In this document: one piece after another, positions 1 through 13,739 of the stretch
How the letters are laid out: each line of letters opens with the position of its first letter
Position numbering within the stretch: position 1 is the first letter of the stretch
Source of the DNA: Micropterus salmoides
Taxonomy: Eukaryota; Chordata; Actinopteri; Centrarchiformes; Centrarchidae
Direction: 5' to 3'
Length of the DNA: 64,000 bases
Assembly (NCBI RefSeq): GCF_014851395.1
Contig: NW_024043372.1
Location: 21,002,977 to 21,066,976 of the forward strand
Notes under the pieces: generated by a model
The model's database searches: none
What the model was told of the DNA's origin: nothing
The model's input: only the letters and a program-made list of their open reading frames with translations
Translations under genes and position numbers: made by a program

Positions 1-2439
1 GTCTGATTGGATAAAGGGTCCTGTGTTGGATGGTGTTGTGCTGCTCCAGTGTTGGCTTATTTCACTGTCCACATTACTCGGACTGTCCCCAGGGTTCACC
101 TTTGCTCCCGGCTTCACAGTTTCCCTGACTGATAGTGAGAAACATGGCCTTATCGCTGAGGACTAGCAGGGGGCGAGGCACAAGATGCTGATGAGCCTGT
201 AATTAACAGTACCTTGTCTATACTGCCTTATTAAATGACTGACTTTCTGAATGACTGACTTAGACAGACTGAGAAATACTGTAAGGCAGGTGGAGTGGTT
301 ATATCACTTTACTGTACTGTACATTTAAAAGCAAGTGAACAGTGCAATTTTGAGTGAAAATATAAGGATACATACACCAGAGAAACCATTAAAGAGTACT
401 ATCTAACCCACTCTCATCCTCATTTTGTTGGCAATTTTTCTGTCAACATTGTTTTATTAATTTAGCTAGCTAGCTGTTAAGGGCGAGGCCCTGGAATCTT
501 TACTGGGTTGTGAAGCATGTTTTGGCATAGTGGCTACACTTGTAACTGTGTTGCAGGATGATTTGATGCACACTGACCCAAAAATACTTATCAAAGGAAC
601 AGCTGTGGAATGATGAAGAGGTCACAAGCACCCAAAAACTACTCTTTGTGTAATCAGAATTTGATCCATTCAATCCAGTAGAATTTGGAAAGAGCTGCAT
701 CAGAAAACTATTTTATGCCATTAATTGGAGTCTCGCTCTGATTGGTCGAATGTTTCATTGAGCACAACACCAGACGTATTGGAAATGCTAGAAAGGTCAG
801 CGATATAGGCAGTGATTCAGTGGTCCATTAACTGCCACACCCAATGGTAATCACTTCATCAGGGACTTTTACCACTGGAAGCCAGCAAAATTAGCCTGGT
901 TCCAGACCTCTGAATCATTGCTCACATCTCAATTTTCTCAGTAATTCAAATGGCAAATAGTTAATGAATAATGAAGAGCAACCAAGTAGCAGTTCAGTCT
1001 GATTATCAGGCCACGGCAAAATTAGATGTTATCAGCTGGGGTTAAGTTGCTGTTCTTGCAGAGTTTCTTACTAAAAGTCAAAGCACAGCAGTGAGTCAGC
1101 GCTTTGCAGTACGTGGAGCAATACTACACTTTAGTTTCAGTGACTTATCCTACTGTAGCTATGTAACTATGAAAGGTCAGCTAGCCTGCTAGCTTGTATA
1201 AAGTGTTTTTGTACCACTGTAATCAACAGAAAATATACAGAACAATGCTGTAGGCAAACAATAAGATTTTGCAATTAAAACCTAATCAAGAAATATAACA
1301 ACAAATACAAAGTTATTACATGAGTGCAGTTCAGCATATAATCAGCATACAATCACAATTACTAGAGCCAAACATATTTTGAGGACCTTTTAAATTCTGC
1401 TGTCTTCTTAAAATTCATTGTCAATACTATTTGATACAGTAGTATTAGTATACTTTGGATCATATGTAGCCTATAGTAAAACTGTATTGGTTATTGTTGA
1501 AATAGTTTGGTAGTATTAAATTGTACTTTATAGGCAATGGTTCAACCAGTTCTTATAAATTGCAAAATACAGGTGTTTCAAAAATAATCAAGAGTCTTAT
1601 TAGGATCCCATTATGTACATAAATAATGGTATTCTTCATAGTAACTCATAGACCATGTGTATGTGTGTGAGTGTGTATGACCTTGGGCGTGAATCAATCT
1701 CCCATGGGCACAGGCTTGCAGAGACATTTGAAGTGAAGAGATCTTTCTGCATTTTCAGTCCTCGCTTTGGCAGCCTTCAGAGTACTAAAAACTCTCAGCT
1801 GAAACCCTACCAAAATCTTCATGAATCCACCTTTACAGGCTTAACGGGATTTTGTACCCAAAGGTATGAAGGAAAAAGCCGGCGGCTCTCGCTCTTTGTG
1901 CCCCAGACCTCCAACCCAGCCCCAACCCTCTATACAACCTTTCTCTGTCTGCATTTATAATGCATTAAGGCATTGTGTAATGACCATGAATCCAAGACAG
2001 CTACAATAGTGTGGCAGCTGTCAAAGCACCAGGATGCCAATTACCACGTATGGCCATGTGCCATCACTAGGGCTTCTTTCTGACTTTCACCTTCTTATGT
2101 GCCTATATGGAGCAGAACGATAACAAGACAGAACATAGGAGAGGCATGGGCATAAAGGAAATGACAACAGCAGGAGAAACAAGAGGATAATGGTGGGAGG
2201 ATTTTAATGAGAAAGGAAACATGTTGTGTAAGGGAACGAGAGAGAAAGCAAAAAAAGAGAAGAACCACGCTGAAAACACACAAGGGAAGATACAAAATCA
2301 GGGCCAGCCATGATTTAATGAACAAGTCCAGAGTTCACTACGCCTGTCACATTTATTTCCTGCACATTTGCTTATGGTAAAATTATGTTTTCCAATAAAT
2401 ACACAATTCGGAGGCACAGGGATGCTTAAATCCTTCCTC

Positions 2440-2635
2440 AAAGAGATATTTCACATCATTCACAATTATTCTTTCATTCAATCATTTTCCACACACACTT
2501 TTTCCTATTCAGAGCGGGCCTTAGGCTATCCCAGCATGCATTGGATGAGAGGAAGGGAAGGCAGCCAGTTCGTCACATAAACAGACCAACACACTCATGT
2601 TCACATTCACACCCATAGGCAATTTAGAGTTTTTA
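2440..2635 (+). repeat. Dispersed teleost repeat fragment
   Basis: The text matches, from memory, a repeat scattered through many fish genomes. It has a 'CTATCCCAGCATGCATTGG' core, then 'GAGAGG', a degraded 'CCAGTTCGTCACA' segment, and the end 'CACACCCATAGGCAATTTAGAG'-like sequence. It is a partial, mutated copy in a bassoon intron and has no coding potential. I cannot assign a family name without a repeat library. Confidence 0.5.
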
Positions 2636-2764
2636 GTTCATGTTACTTGTATCTCTTTGGACAGTGAAAAGAAAGTGGCGCATCAAGTAGAAAACCAAAG
2701 GAATCGTTTTTAAAGTTATCCTGACTCATTTCAATAATTCACCTATCCCCTCTCCAATCCAAAA

Positions 2765-2950
2765 TAGTCAGTTAACATTTTGGGAACTATGCTTATTTGC
2801 TTTCTTCCTGAGAGTTCTCGTACGGTAAATATGAAGCTACCATCAGCAGCAGGTTAACTTAGCTCAGCATACAGACAAAAAAGAGGAGAAACAGCTAGCC
2901 CCGGTTGTCCAAAGTTAAGAATATAACAATAGTGTTATCATCTCATCTAA
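2765..2950 (+). repeat. Dispersed percomorph repeat, family R1
   Basis: The segment has the order typical of a common spiny-rayed fish repeat: 'GCTTATTTGCTTTCTTCC', then 'ACGGTAAATATGAAGCTAC', then 'GTTAACTTAGCTCAGCATA', then 'GAAACAGCTAGCC' and 'GTCCAAAG'. Two more partial copies, in opposite orientations, are at about 51,660-52,112. It is probably a non-autonomous DNA element. The family label R1 is mine. Confidence 0.5.
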
Positions 2951-3093
2951 CACTTAGCATGAAAGCGAAAAAGCATATTTCCCAATATGTCAAATTACTT
3001 CTTTGATTACAAAAGTTATTTATATACTGAAAGATGAAGACTGGATATGGTAGCTTATGGTCATGGTTTTCTTTTTGATCTTTTCTGTCACAG

Positions 3094-3879
3094 GTTCAAG
3101 AGTGGCTATGCCTCAACTGTCAGATGCAGAGAGCGTTGGGGATGGACATGACCACGCCACGCTCCAAGAGTCAGCAACAGATACACTCTCCTTCTCATGC
3201 AGCCAAACCAGAACTTAAACCTGATGCTCCGACACAGCCTGCACCCCAGACACAGGTCCCTCCTCAGATGCAGCCTCCTGTGCAGGTTCATCCAGCACCT
3301 GGCCCCACCAAACAGACTGGTCCAGCTGGCCCAGGTCAGCAACAAGTAAAGCTCCCTCCAGGGGCAGTCCCTCTCCCAGGCATGGCCAAGGCCCCCTCCC
3401 AGCCTGATCTGTCCCACAACTCTCCTGCCCACCAACCCCAGCACCCCCGCCAAGACCAGACTCGCAGTGCAGGGAGCTCCCCATCACGACAGCCCCCACC
3501 TCCAGAGCAAACCTTTGGGAAGTTGTTTGGCTTTGGAGCTTCTCTGCTTAACCAGGCCAGCACTCTCATATCTGAGACTACTCAACCCCAACAACAGCCC
3601 CCAAAACCGGCCCCCAAACCAGCAGGACCTCCTGGTCCAGCGCCTGGGGCAAGTAAACCCTCAGGACCTCAGCCTGCACAGCAAGGGCCTCAAGCCCCTG
3701 CTCAGCAGCAACAACAGCCCGCTCCCCCGGACTCTAAACCCAAAGCTTGTTGTCCTCTCTGCAAGACAAACCTCAACATCGGCAACACAGCAGAACCACC
3801 AAACTACAACACCTGCACACAGTGCCACCACCAAGTGTGCAACATGTGTGGGTTCAATCCCACTCCACACCTGGTTGAG
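3094..3879 (+). CDS. bsn: Bassoon exon: end of zinc finger 1, linker, most of zinc finger 2
   Basis: This exon encodes 262 residues of Bassoon, a giant scaffold of the presynaptic active-zone cytomatrix. It opens phase 0 with the last CxxC half of zinc finger 1 (V-Q-E-W-L-C-L-N-C) followed by QMQRALGMDMTTPRSKSQQQ, which matches mammalian Bassoon and not Piccolo. A Pro/Gln-rich linker follows, with the conserved GKLFGFGASLLNQASTL motif near residues 139-155. From about residue 219 comes CCPLC, then NTCTQC, then VCNMCGFNPTPHLVE, which is zinc finger 2 without its last CxxC. The donor is GAG|gtaaga at 3880. The Bassoon/Piccolo fingers are thought to bind ubiquitin ligases such as Siah1 and vesicle proteins. 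Open frames on the other strand here are shadows. Confidence 0.96.
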
Positions 3880-4746
3880 GTAAGACTCTGATTTGGTCTG
3901 TTTTGCTTTCAGCTATGCGTAACAAAGTGTCAACTGGCCTTCAGCAGCTTCCGGACCATGGATTCGCAAAATGAATTGATTTATTGACTTGTTTCTGTGA
4001 AAAATGCTGTGTCATAGTGCAGTTGAATGGGTTGTGTTGTTATCCATTTGTGGCTGCCTGGTCGCGGTCTGGAGTGAATAGCTGCATTTTCCAGAGGATT
4101 CCTGTGAGCATGAAACAAGTATTTGGCTTCAGGTGCTGTCAAATGGCCAACAATTTCCTCCATTTGTCTCTGAGGTTCTTCTCAATCCCCTTTTTGTATG
4201 TCTGTGCTGGTTGATTTGTTTCTAAGTACTTTTTAAGAATGGTCCATTATTGTTTGCTCTCATTCTTTAACACAGCGAGATAAACAATTAAATGCAAAAG
4301 ACTCGTACAAAAGATCATGTCTGTGCAATAATTGGTTGATATTTGATTTTTATGCTGCAGGTTCTGTAGGCAGCTTTTACACATGATGTGTTATGTAAGC
4401 CTGTCAGCTTTTCCACTGCCTTTCTCTCTCTCTCTGTGATTCTCAGTCTGGACCTGCTCTGCTCTGCTCTGTCAGGGCCTTTCATGTAGTTAGCAGAGTG
4501 AAGTCCAAGCTGTGACTCACCTCATCAGTGTGCACTCTGCCCTGGAGCTGCACAGAAATATATGACCAATCTACAGGCAGCGAAGCCTTATCAAGTTCAA
4601 TTTAATGGATAATCTTAGTATTGATTAGTCACATCCATGGGTCAGCTGATGTTATAGTCCTCCCTTAAGTGCCCCCTTATCCCCCGTCATCCAGCTGGTA
4701 AGAGCAGGGACTTGCAGTGGCTTCCAGAGCCAAGCAATAACAGAGT

Positions 4747-4762
4747 TTAATTATGCAAATCA
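4747..4762. promoter_or_regulatory. Candidate POU/homeodomain site
   Basis: TTTAATTATGCAAATC contains a perfect POU octamer (ATGCAAAT at 4753-4760) directly joined to a TAATTA homeodomain core. It sits early in the large bassoon intron, where an intronic neuronal enhancer would be plausible. Such short sites also arise by chance, so only the sequence match is certain. Confidence 0.3.
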
Positions 4763-7029
4763 AGTCCAATTGAATGATAGCAGTAATAACAGGCTTTCTG
4801 CAGAGCGCTGGCTTTTTATGGGTGAGCCTTGTCTTCCCAGGCATCTGGTTGTCACAGGCACTAGCACAGGCCATTCATAGATCGCTATGGAAACAGAGAG
4901 ATAATTTGTTTGTCAGGCGTCCCTTTCATGCTTGGCTGCTAAGATGCTGAGAGTCTACAAAAACTTTCAGACTGCTGTTACTCATGAGAGACTCTGTCAT
5001 TAGGTGTGTTGCGTTTCTGCTCTGCTTGCTACAGTCCTCAACTCAGTCTGGCATAAGGTGCATTCTTTCCAAACCTGTGAACAGTTTTTGTTGTCAGTTC
5101 ATGTGAGCTGGCAGGTTGGTCGCTCCAGAGTGGGCGAGAACCATTTGGACATGGTGTGAGGCTTTGTACTTTGAATCTAGGTTTCTCAGCTTGATTTCCA
5201 CAGCCTGTTTGGCACATCTCATTCTCTCCTAACTTCTCCAAACTTGTCTGTTTTTCGATTTCTGTTTTTTATCAGTGTCTTTTCCTGCCTGTTGCAGGCT
5301 GAATTGTTATCACCGCTTCCTGTTTTTGGACAGTGGAGATCTGTGGCACATAGGAATAATCTACGTCAGACATTGGCTTCACAGACAGTACTTGTTAGTA
5401 GGATAGTTGAATTGGTTTTGGTATTTTCTTGGTTTTAAGAAAATATAGAACATCACTGGACTTCATCTTTAAGGCTAAATTGTTGTTTTTATTTATTAAT
5501 TTTTTTACTGATTGTAAGAGGAGCAATTCAATTTGAACAGATTTTCACTTGGATTATCCCCATCTATCCAAAAGTTGCCGTGTAAAATAAACAAAGTCCT
5601 CCTGTGATGTTGACAACTCAGGAAATGCTTCCACTAATAGAAACTGACAATGCAAAGGGGAACAAAATGCAAATGAGCTGCTGATTATGTGCCAAAGTAA
5701 TTAAACCAATTAAAAAACAACAATAAATAGTTAAACCACAGAGGGTATAAAAAGTAGTTGGCCCACTTTGTACTTTTTCAGGATGTACTTTTTTTTTTAC
5801 CACATTGAGTCATAGTGGTGGTCATCAGGTTACACAGACAAAAGAAACTACTGCACTGTAAAAACACATCTCTACAAATTAACCTAAATGAATTACATTT
5901 GTGAAATTTAAATGGAATTTTGAGTATTAAGTGTTCACCACCTTTTCTACTATATCACACCTAAGGCATCACTTGTAGATGTCCTGTAATGAAATTGTCT
6001 GAAACAGTACTTGGGGAGGATTTTAAAAAAAAATTATCTTCAGCTTCAGGAAAATAGAAAAATGCAGAAAAGATTCATGAAAATACATTTTCTGTCACCC
6101 CATGAGTGACACAATGCATAATTCATTCAGAACAAATTAGGCTGAGATGTATCATATTAAAAAAAAGTAGTCAGCCCCTTTTTAATCCGCGATGACACGA
6201 CGAGTGCCAGCGTCTGTGCGAGAACGAGTGAAGAACAGAGGAGGAGAGAAAGAAAAGAGGTGATAGATTGAGGAGGAGGAAGAGGAAAAGAGTGAGAATC
6301 AGAGATAATGAGTGAGAAGAAGCCAACTGTTTCTTACGCTGCACAATATTTCACATCAATTAGTGCTGAAAGTCATGTGTGGCTCTGAGTAAATAAGATG
6401 TCCTTGTTTTGGGACCATTTCCTCCCCCATTACACTTCTCAAGGAGATTAAAACCAACCCTGTGTCCTTGTCGTCTCCCCTGAGTTTGATTGTAAATAGA
6501 ACTAAAAATTTTTTCACTGGAGTGTCTGCCGCTCAATCTGATCCTCATTCCTGAGTCAGTCCGTCGTTCAATCTGTCCTTACTCTAGCATGGGCTACTCC
6601 AGCATATAGAAGCAGCTGCAGTGATGCCTTTTTCTTGATTGTAAATACAGGTGGAGGTGTGTTTGACACAATGCATTATGTTTCAATTCCCAGCAGTCTC
6701 ACTATAACATTATCCTTCCATTCTCCTGCATGCCTAACATTTTGTTGTTGTACGGTTGGGCAGTCGCACTGATCTGACTCTGTGTGTCTATTATTGTGTA
6801 AGAAGTGTGCCCTGTTTGTAACGAGACGGAGACCCTGAGTGGATCATTAGTAAAAGGACTGAATTTCTTACAGAACTGTAGAAAAAGTGTAGAGAAACAG
6901 AAAACATAGCTCATCAATAATTCAATGAGGCAGAACATTATAAATAGTTCATGCAGTAGGGAGCAGTGAGAGAGAGAGGTGTGTTTGATTACTCATGTCA
7001 CATAAGGTCAGTGTGTTGATGTCTGTGCG

Positions 7030-7035
<6 letters not shown>

Positions 7036-7071
<36 letters not shown>
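7036..7071 (+). repeat. (TG)n microsatellite
   Basis: About 18 uninterrupted TG units lie in the large bassoon intron, followed by a G-rich tail. Confidence 0.97.
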
Positions 7072-7072
<1 letters not shown>

Positions 7073-9375
7073 AGAGGGGGGATGGGTGGGTGCATACGGG
7101 TAAGTGCATGTTAGTTTCTGTTTGTATGAGTATCAGGAGCAGATGGTGTTTGAGATGTTAGAATCAGGTATGATTTATTAGGGAATCAAACACTATTTTT
7201 AAACTTATAAAAAGTTATCTAATCTTTCAGAGCTTATCTTTGGTCCCTCATGTCAAACATAAATATAAACATGTCTTTTTAACTTCTAAATAAGATCTCT
7301 CTCATCCAAACTTCAGTTTAATATTTATATATCCTGGTTGTGTGTCAGCAAAGTAAACTTCAGCGGTGGTTTATCCTGGCTCTGGTCCTTGCTCACAAAA
7401 CAACACAGTTGGACAACATAGATTTGAAACAAGGCCAGTGTTTAAATAACTTCTCCATTAACATATTTACCTAGAAATGACTCATTTGATGTGCTACTCA
7501 CCTACTCATTCTGTCACCTTTAGCAACATGCAGTCATTGTGCTTTAAATGTTGAAGCCATAGACACCCAATGGACACACATATGTGCACAAACACACAAG
7601 GGCACTCTCACAGTCTTATTCTATAATATGCTCAGCTGTGACAAAGCAATTACAGTCACATACTGTGCAAACAGAAACCTTTTAACAGTCTGTAACACTT
7701 TCTGCCGTAACTATTGTCCCAGTGTTATGTACCTAGAACATAGGATGTGGTTAGTGTATGATGAAATGTTGATAATGAGAAATTGCACCTAAGGCGTTGT
7801 GTAGCAAAATAAACCCTTTAAAAACTATGTTTCATTTAAAAAAACTTTTTCATAGAAATGCAACATGACGTTGACTCAGTTGAATAATCGCTTTTATCCA
7901 ACAGCTACTGAGAGCCATACACGGATTAAATCCATATCTTGAATTATAGAAATTCTATTAATTTCTACCTTTCCATTCAGGACTACACATTGCTAGAGAC
8001 TGCAGCACCCTTGAGGAGACACCGGGCATAGAGTAAACATACAGTATGTAGAACATGTAGTATTTGTGAACGTGTCACAGCTCTGCAGGAACACAGTTGC
8101 CGCTCTCACACAGAGAGCCACAGTATAGATGAACATGTCATTCTCATTCTCAAACATGCTGGCAGTGTTTTCTGAAGGTTGGCACCAGCCTGTGTCTCCC
8201 TCAGGAGTCCCATCCAAAGCCAGATGGCTGCCGGCATCATGCATCCAAGCCTGCAGTGCTCAGCCTGGCTGCTCCCAAAGTGACGATGGTACACCATCAC
8301 AGATTCAAACACCCACCCGGCCTCAATCAGCTGCTTGCCACCTTTTACTGCTTCCATAGCCCTTTGCGCCGCATGTACTATGTGCTGATACAAGCCAGAG
8401 CATATATAGCTCTGGTATAACAATTCAGATTCACACATGCAGTGGAACTTCAGTGTTAATACATGATTTTGTTGGGTTATTTTGTGAATACAGACACAAA
8501 AATTGGTTTTGTTTAAAAACTCCCAACTATAACACCATTATATTACTATAGTTAGATACAAATAACTGATAAAGTTTTATGATTACCCATAACAACATCT
8601 TCTCTTGAGTTTAATCATTTCAACTATCTATATTCTATATTGAATCTTTATTGAATTGTGCGACTCCCATTTTAAAATGCTAATGGTAGTATCTGCGATT
8701 TTTAAAAATAAGACATTTCCAGCTCTGCAAACACCCACATACACACTCACATACATTATGGATACCCACCAACATCATTATACGTCACCCACCTGTTCTC
8801 TTATTTCATAAGTATTAAATGGGTGAGCTGTGTGATCCTGATGCCTCGCTGTAAAATGCCAGTATGCCAAAAGCATAAATTCTTTTGAAATATTTAATTG
8901 TTGGCTTGTACCTTATTTTATTTCAGCTCTTCCTCACATGTCTTGTAGTTTTGCGGATTTAGGTGATGTGCCAGATACACAAAATGTTCCCCGTGACATT
9001 CTTTAATGTGACACTGTGCTTGTTTCGTTGTCTTGTCTCTTGTCTGTTGTTTGAGTTGTAGTCAGGATGGATCTACACATGCACCCTCCTTCTGTTTGCA
9101 CGTTTCAGTGCTCCTCTCCCTCCGTTTGCGTTCCTCTTCCTCCTGTCCACATGCCTTAGTTGGAGACTGCTTACTGTTGACACATTGATTGAATTGGCAA
9201 TTACTTCTGGTTGTTCGCAGTTGACTTTGCAACACGGGTGCTCAGCCCTCTTGAATCAGTCTGCCCTCTGTTGATTTAGCAGCAACAGCAGGGTGAGCAT
9301 TTCAAAACCCCTGCACATTATAAGACAGTATTTGTTAGCGGTAATACAGATACAAACAAAAAGAGGGTGTCTTTT

Positions 9376-9438
9376 TGTGTGTGTTTTTGTGTTTATGTGT
9401 GTGTGTGTGTGTGTGGGGGGGGGGGTGGGGGGGGGGGG
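9376..9438 (+). repeat. (TG)n followed by long G runs
   Basis: A GT-rich tract ends in an 11-base G run, one T, and a 12-base G run (9415-9438). The strand shown is the transcribed sense of bassoon, so the intron RNA would carry the G runs. Confidence 0.95.
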
Positions 9439-12400
9439 ACTCGTAGAAGGGCTAAGAGTTGAGAGTGTTTCTAATCCGTGTTGAGGGAGTGTAGTGATCC
9501 CCTGGAGTACAGTGCTTAACCCCAGAACACTATTGTAAAGATCCACCCACACAAATAAGTGCCATCTGAGGATAGTAAGCCTTGTTGGATGATTAAACTG
9601 AGACAATGCCATTTCGACTTTGCCTGATAAATACATTAGCGTCGAAGAGACTGTAATGGTAAAACTAAGGTTTTCTACCTAAATCCTTTATTTCTAATAA
9701 GGCGGGGCATGTTCTGTTTAAATGACATGAGGCGTTTACAGCTGATAAAATTCAGTGTGTGCCCATGCTGCGCTGGACAGGAAGATGATGTGTGACGTGA
9801 AGCAACGACTGCGTCCTGTTGAGATTATGTGGCACCGAGCACAGATGGCTCACTGGTATGGAGGCTTAAATGCCACTCACTCTCATATCTGGGACCTTTG
9901 TGTTTGGCAGCAGGCTCGTTCTCAGACTGAGCTGGAGTTGCATACACTTTGTCTAAACTCCTGTATATCACAGACCCGCTGAGAGATGCAAAGCACAGCT
10001 CCCATAACCACTTTTATGTTGCAGTCTCATTTTGTGTCATTCTAAACATGTGAGTAGGAAATAGAAAACGGTGAGAGGAACTTCTACCATGACTGGTTCC
10101 TTTTGACAGTGGGATTGCATTGTATCTGCCTTATTCTGCTAATTTTCCACGCACCACCATGTGTTCATTTTTCCTGAGATGTCTTTGAGGTCAACCTCGA
10201 CCTGTTCCAAGCCTTGCCTGCACCAGGAGCAATATCACTTCCTTTGATGAATGACTATCTAGTGGCACAGTGACCATACTGAACTTGAATTACCCCACAG
10301 TCCTTGGTTATATCTTCAAGTGCCCTTCCTCTCCTACCTTGTGAGTGAATGTGCTTTGAAGCCTACAAGGGACAAGCATTGGCTTAATCACCTCTTCAGA
10401 ACTCATCATCCTCAAGGCCTGGTGGCTATGCTAATGAGCTTTAGCGATGCTCCAGGGGCCCCTGGCAGTGCAGTGTCTATCCTCACTGTCAGAGCCACAG
10501 AGGTGGGCCGGTACAGTCCTCCCACCCCTGCTTCTGGGCCCTCTTGTCTCAACTCATCATTTCACCCACCTCATTGGTTCTCCTGCTCTCTCTACCCCAT
10601 AGCACCTCAGGCATGCGACTACTCCCTAATGCTGGCATTAGGAAAGAAGGAGGAGGTTAGTTGAGTGTGTGCTATGCTTGCAAATACTAAAAGGCTGGCG
10701 ACACAAATGTGAGATTATGGCACGGAGACGTGCAGTTGTATGTCAGGGGAACAAAAAAAAAAAACACAGACAAGAGAGTGAGCTATAATGAAAGTCACCA
10801 GGAGATTGAGAGACAAAATGAAAGAGATAAAGCTTGCTGATCGCTCAGATATTTCATTTAACCCCTTGCTAATCTTCTCAGTGCTGCAGCTGTCGGACAG
10901 CAGTGGAGATGACCAGAAAGGTTACTGAGGGTCTGGGCTGCTGCTCTGAGCAGCGGCCTGACAACAATAACAACAATAGCAAAAGCAGCATGAGGACCAT
11001 TATACTCAGCCAGAGCGATGGTCCTCCCACTGCCTCCATTAGTGAAGACACTAGGGCTCCACTGCCAGTGCAGTTACTGCTGGGGGCGTAACACAACAAC
11101 CAAAGGAAAGGTAATAGTTCTTAATGGGTTCACTTGGTCACTGTCATTTACCTGCCCTCTTCTAAACACATTACTTCACAAACCATCCACACAAATGTAA
11201 AATGTATTTTTTAAAAGCTGGATCATAGACTTTATACCAGTTAATGTACAAAAAAATGCAGCAGTGATGTCTGATCAATCTACTGTACAAAACTTTGTAA
11301 TCTCTCCTGACAGTCCATTTCTGGTGCGAATGCCATTTGAACTAATCACGGAAAGCTACAATTATATATTGTTCATTTGAAGTGTTCATAAAGACTTGCC
11401 TTTGCCAATTCTTTGCTTGACGTGTATCAGATAAATTGCTATAGAGGATATTGGCATGAAGAAACAGAACGCAGTTACGCTCACTGAGTGGCAGAAAGAC
11501 GAGCAGCAGTGTTTGCTTGAATCAGTTAAAACACAAACAACACATCTAAAATGGGAAAGAGCTGGACCACTGGTTCTTTGGTAAGCAGTAGGGATCACTG
11601 TCGAGTCCGACTGCCTTTAATTTGAGCAAATAATCACTTGTTTTACTCCCAGTTTGCTAAAAGCAGCCATGGTAACAGATGTTTTGCCGTTCAGTCCAGC
11701 GTGTTCCGGAAGGGAAGTGACATCAACGTATACCCTCTATGTAGATTTTAGATGAGTTTTGAGTAGCTTCTTATGTGTGACCACAGTCATGTAACTGCTG
11801 TTGTCTTTAATTGACATTTTGCATAGTGGATTGTGTCACAACTTAAACTCTCCCATAATGTATAAGTCCTACACTCATTCAAAGCATGTTAATGCCCATA
11901 CTGCCCTACAGACTAGCTTACCAAGTTAAAACGTGTGTTTGTCCGCAATGAACAACGTGCCTGAGAGTGTAGTGTAACATCAGCAGGCATTTTGCTGGAC
12001 TTATTCCAGTAAAGAAGACATGTGACTAGACGCTGGTGATAGGTTACAGCTTGAGTAACCTGTCTATAAGATAAATGTGAGATATGTGAATTGTATTTGC
12101 TTGGCTGGTAGCTGTAGATTTGCCTGGCAGGAGTATTAGAAACTCATCTAAAATAAAACAGGGCTGAGGGGACAGCCTGATTAACTTGTCCTGGGGACAG
12201 ACATATGCGACGAGATACATGACTTGTTTGGGCTTGGCTGCCAACCGCAGTGTAAAATAGGTTTGTTTGGCTGCAGCTTACTTAACATTTTGGAAAACAG
12301 ATGTATGTTTAGAGGTTTGACTTTTGTTTTTGCTGCTGCCTTTTATTCTGTATTTGCCTCGGAGACATTTTGCAGAAAACATATCTGACTGTTTAATCTT

Positions 12401-13739
12401 CCTGTGTCCATGAGAGTGAGCAAATTATCCATGGCATCACCCATCCTCTGTATGATGCTGCAGACAAACTAGACTGTTATTGACGAGGGCATACACCTGA
12501 CTTAATCTCATTCAGCCACATTGGAATTCTGTGTGTTGTTATCTTGCTGACATTAAGCCTGTATGCTGATTAAAGCCAGAAAAAAAGGTGGAGAGCGGTG
12601 AATGAGTCAGGAAATATGACGGCACAGTCAGTGATGTACGTAGTGTGAGGTGAAATTAAGATACGTCAAATACTTCTTATTTTACTTGACTGCATTAGAC
12701 AGTTTGACCACAGAGAGAAGTTCATTCACTAAACTTAGCAGAGCTCTGTGCTGCCACTATGGGGGCTTTTTAAGCAAGATTGCAGAGGGATAAACACTGC
12801 ATTTCATCTTCAAAATTCTCAGGGCAAATTAGCAGAGCCTTGCTAAAAGGCTTAGCAAAGAAACCTAAGGAAACATTCAACTACCACAGTTTGACTTCAG
12901 AACAACTTCAGCCGTCCTTTTATTGTTGGCTTACAAGTCCTGAAGTGTGTGAAGTGGGATATTGGATTGTTCTTGTCCTCTAGGAAAGATTTTACTTTGA
13001 GGTATGAAGGAGGTGGATCCACAGAATCTCCCTTAAAGATTCAGTTATATTTAGACATGGGGGAGGCAATAGATTAGGGTTATTATTGTTTAGTATTTTA
13101 GTACCTACCTACCTTTATATGGTAGTGATTTGGTAGCTGAGCCAAAACACTCTTGAGAAATATATTTTTTAATCTCAATGAGGCTTTCAAACAAAAATAA
13201 AAAAGTAGACATTTTACGTTTGGTTGTGAGCTAGACTCACTTTGAAAAGAAGACATGTGGTTAGAAACATGCTTTCAGACAAAATGATCCTGTGGGATCA
13301 CGCAGGATGTCTTGGTGCTTCTCACAGTGTCTTTTTTATGTATCGAGAGCCCCCTACGGAGGCAGGACAGTTTCACCAATATGATCAGCCCCTGTGTGCT
13401 CAGTGGGCACCTGTTGCCCCCGATGGAACAAATAGAAACAGACAGAATAAGTAAATAAAGACCAGAAAACATGACTTGGCCCTGTGCTACCCAGCCCCTG
13501 GAGGGACACCTGAGACACACACACTTAATGGCAGATGACACACTGTTGTCCTGCAGCAACACACTCAAAAACAAAACACAACTTATTTCAGATGTAGACT
13601 GACACTGTTTTGTCAATCTTCTTCTGTAAACACTTTGGTAATGTGCTTGTTTGTGCACATTAGGTCAAATTTTAAATTTCTCCAAATTATGACCAAATAC
13701 CTGCAAAGCTATTGACAGCTATTTTCATAACACAGCCTC

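Larger units (their letters stand above)
1..3093 (+). other. bsn: bsn intron (5' part cut by window edge)
   Basis: The window opens inside a bassoon intron. It ends at a clear acceptor (pyrimidine-rich tract, then CAG at 3091-3093) before the exon that begins at 3094. No coding exon was recognised here: the open frames are short, lack splice context and resemble no protein I know. The stretch contains two dispersed repeat fragments, listed separately at about 2440-2635 and 2765-2950. The exon carrying the first half of zinc finger 1 and the initiator ATG must lie upstream of base 1. Confidence 0.8.

Noticed and set aside
10320..11100. G+C-richer patches with open frames in the large bsn intron
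   Set aside because: No recognisable protein, no paired splice sites joining Bassoon frames, and the exon chain is complete without them.
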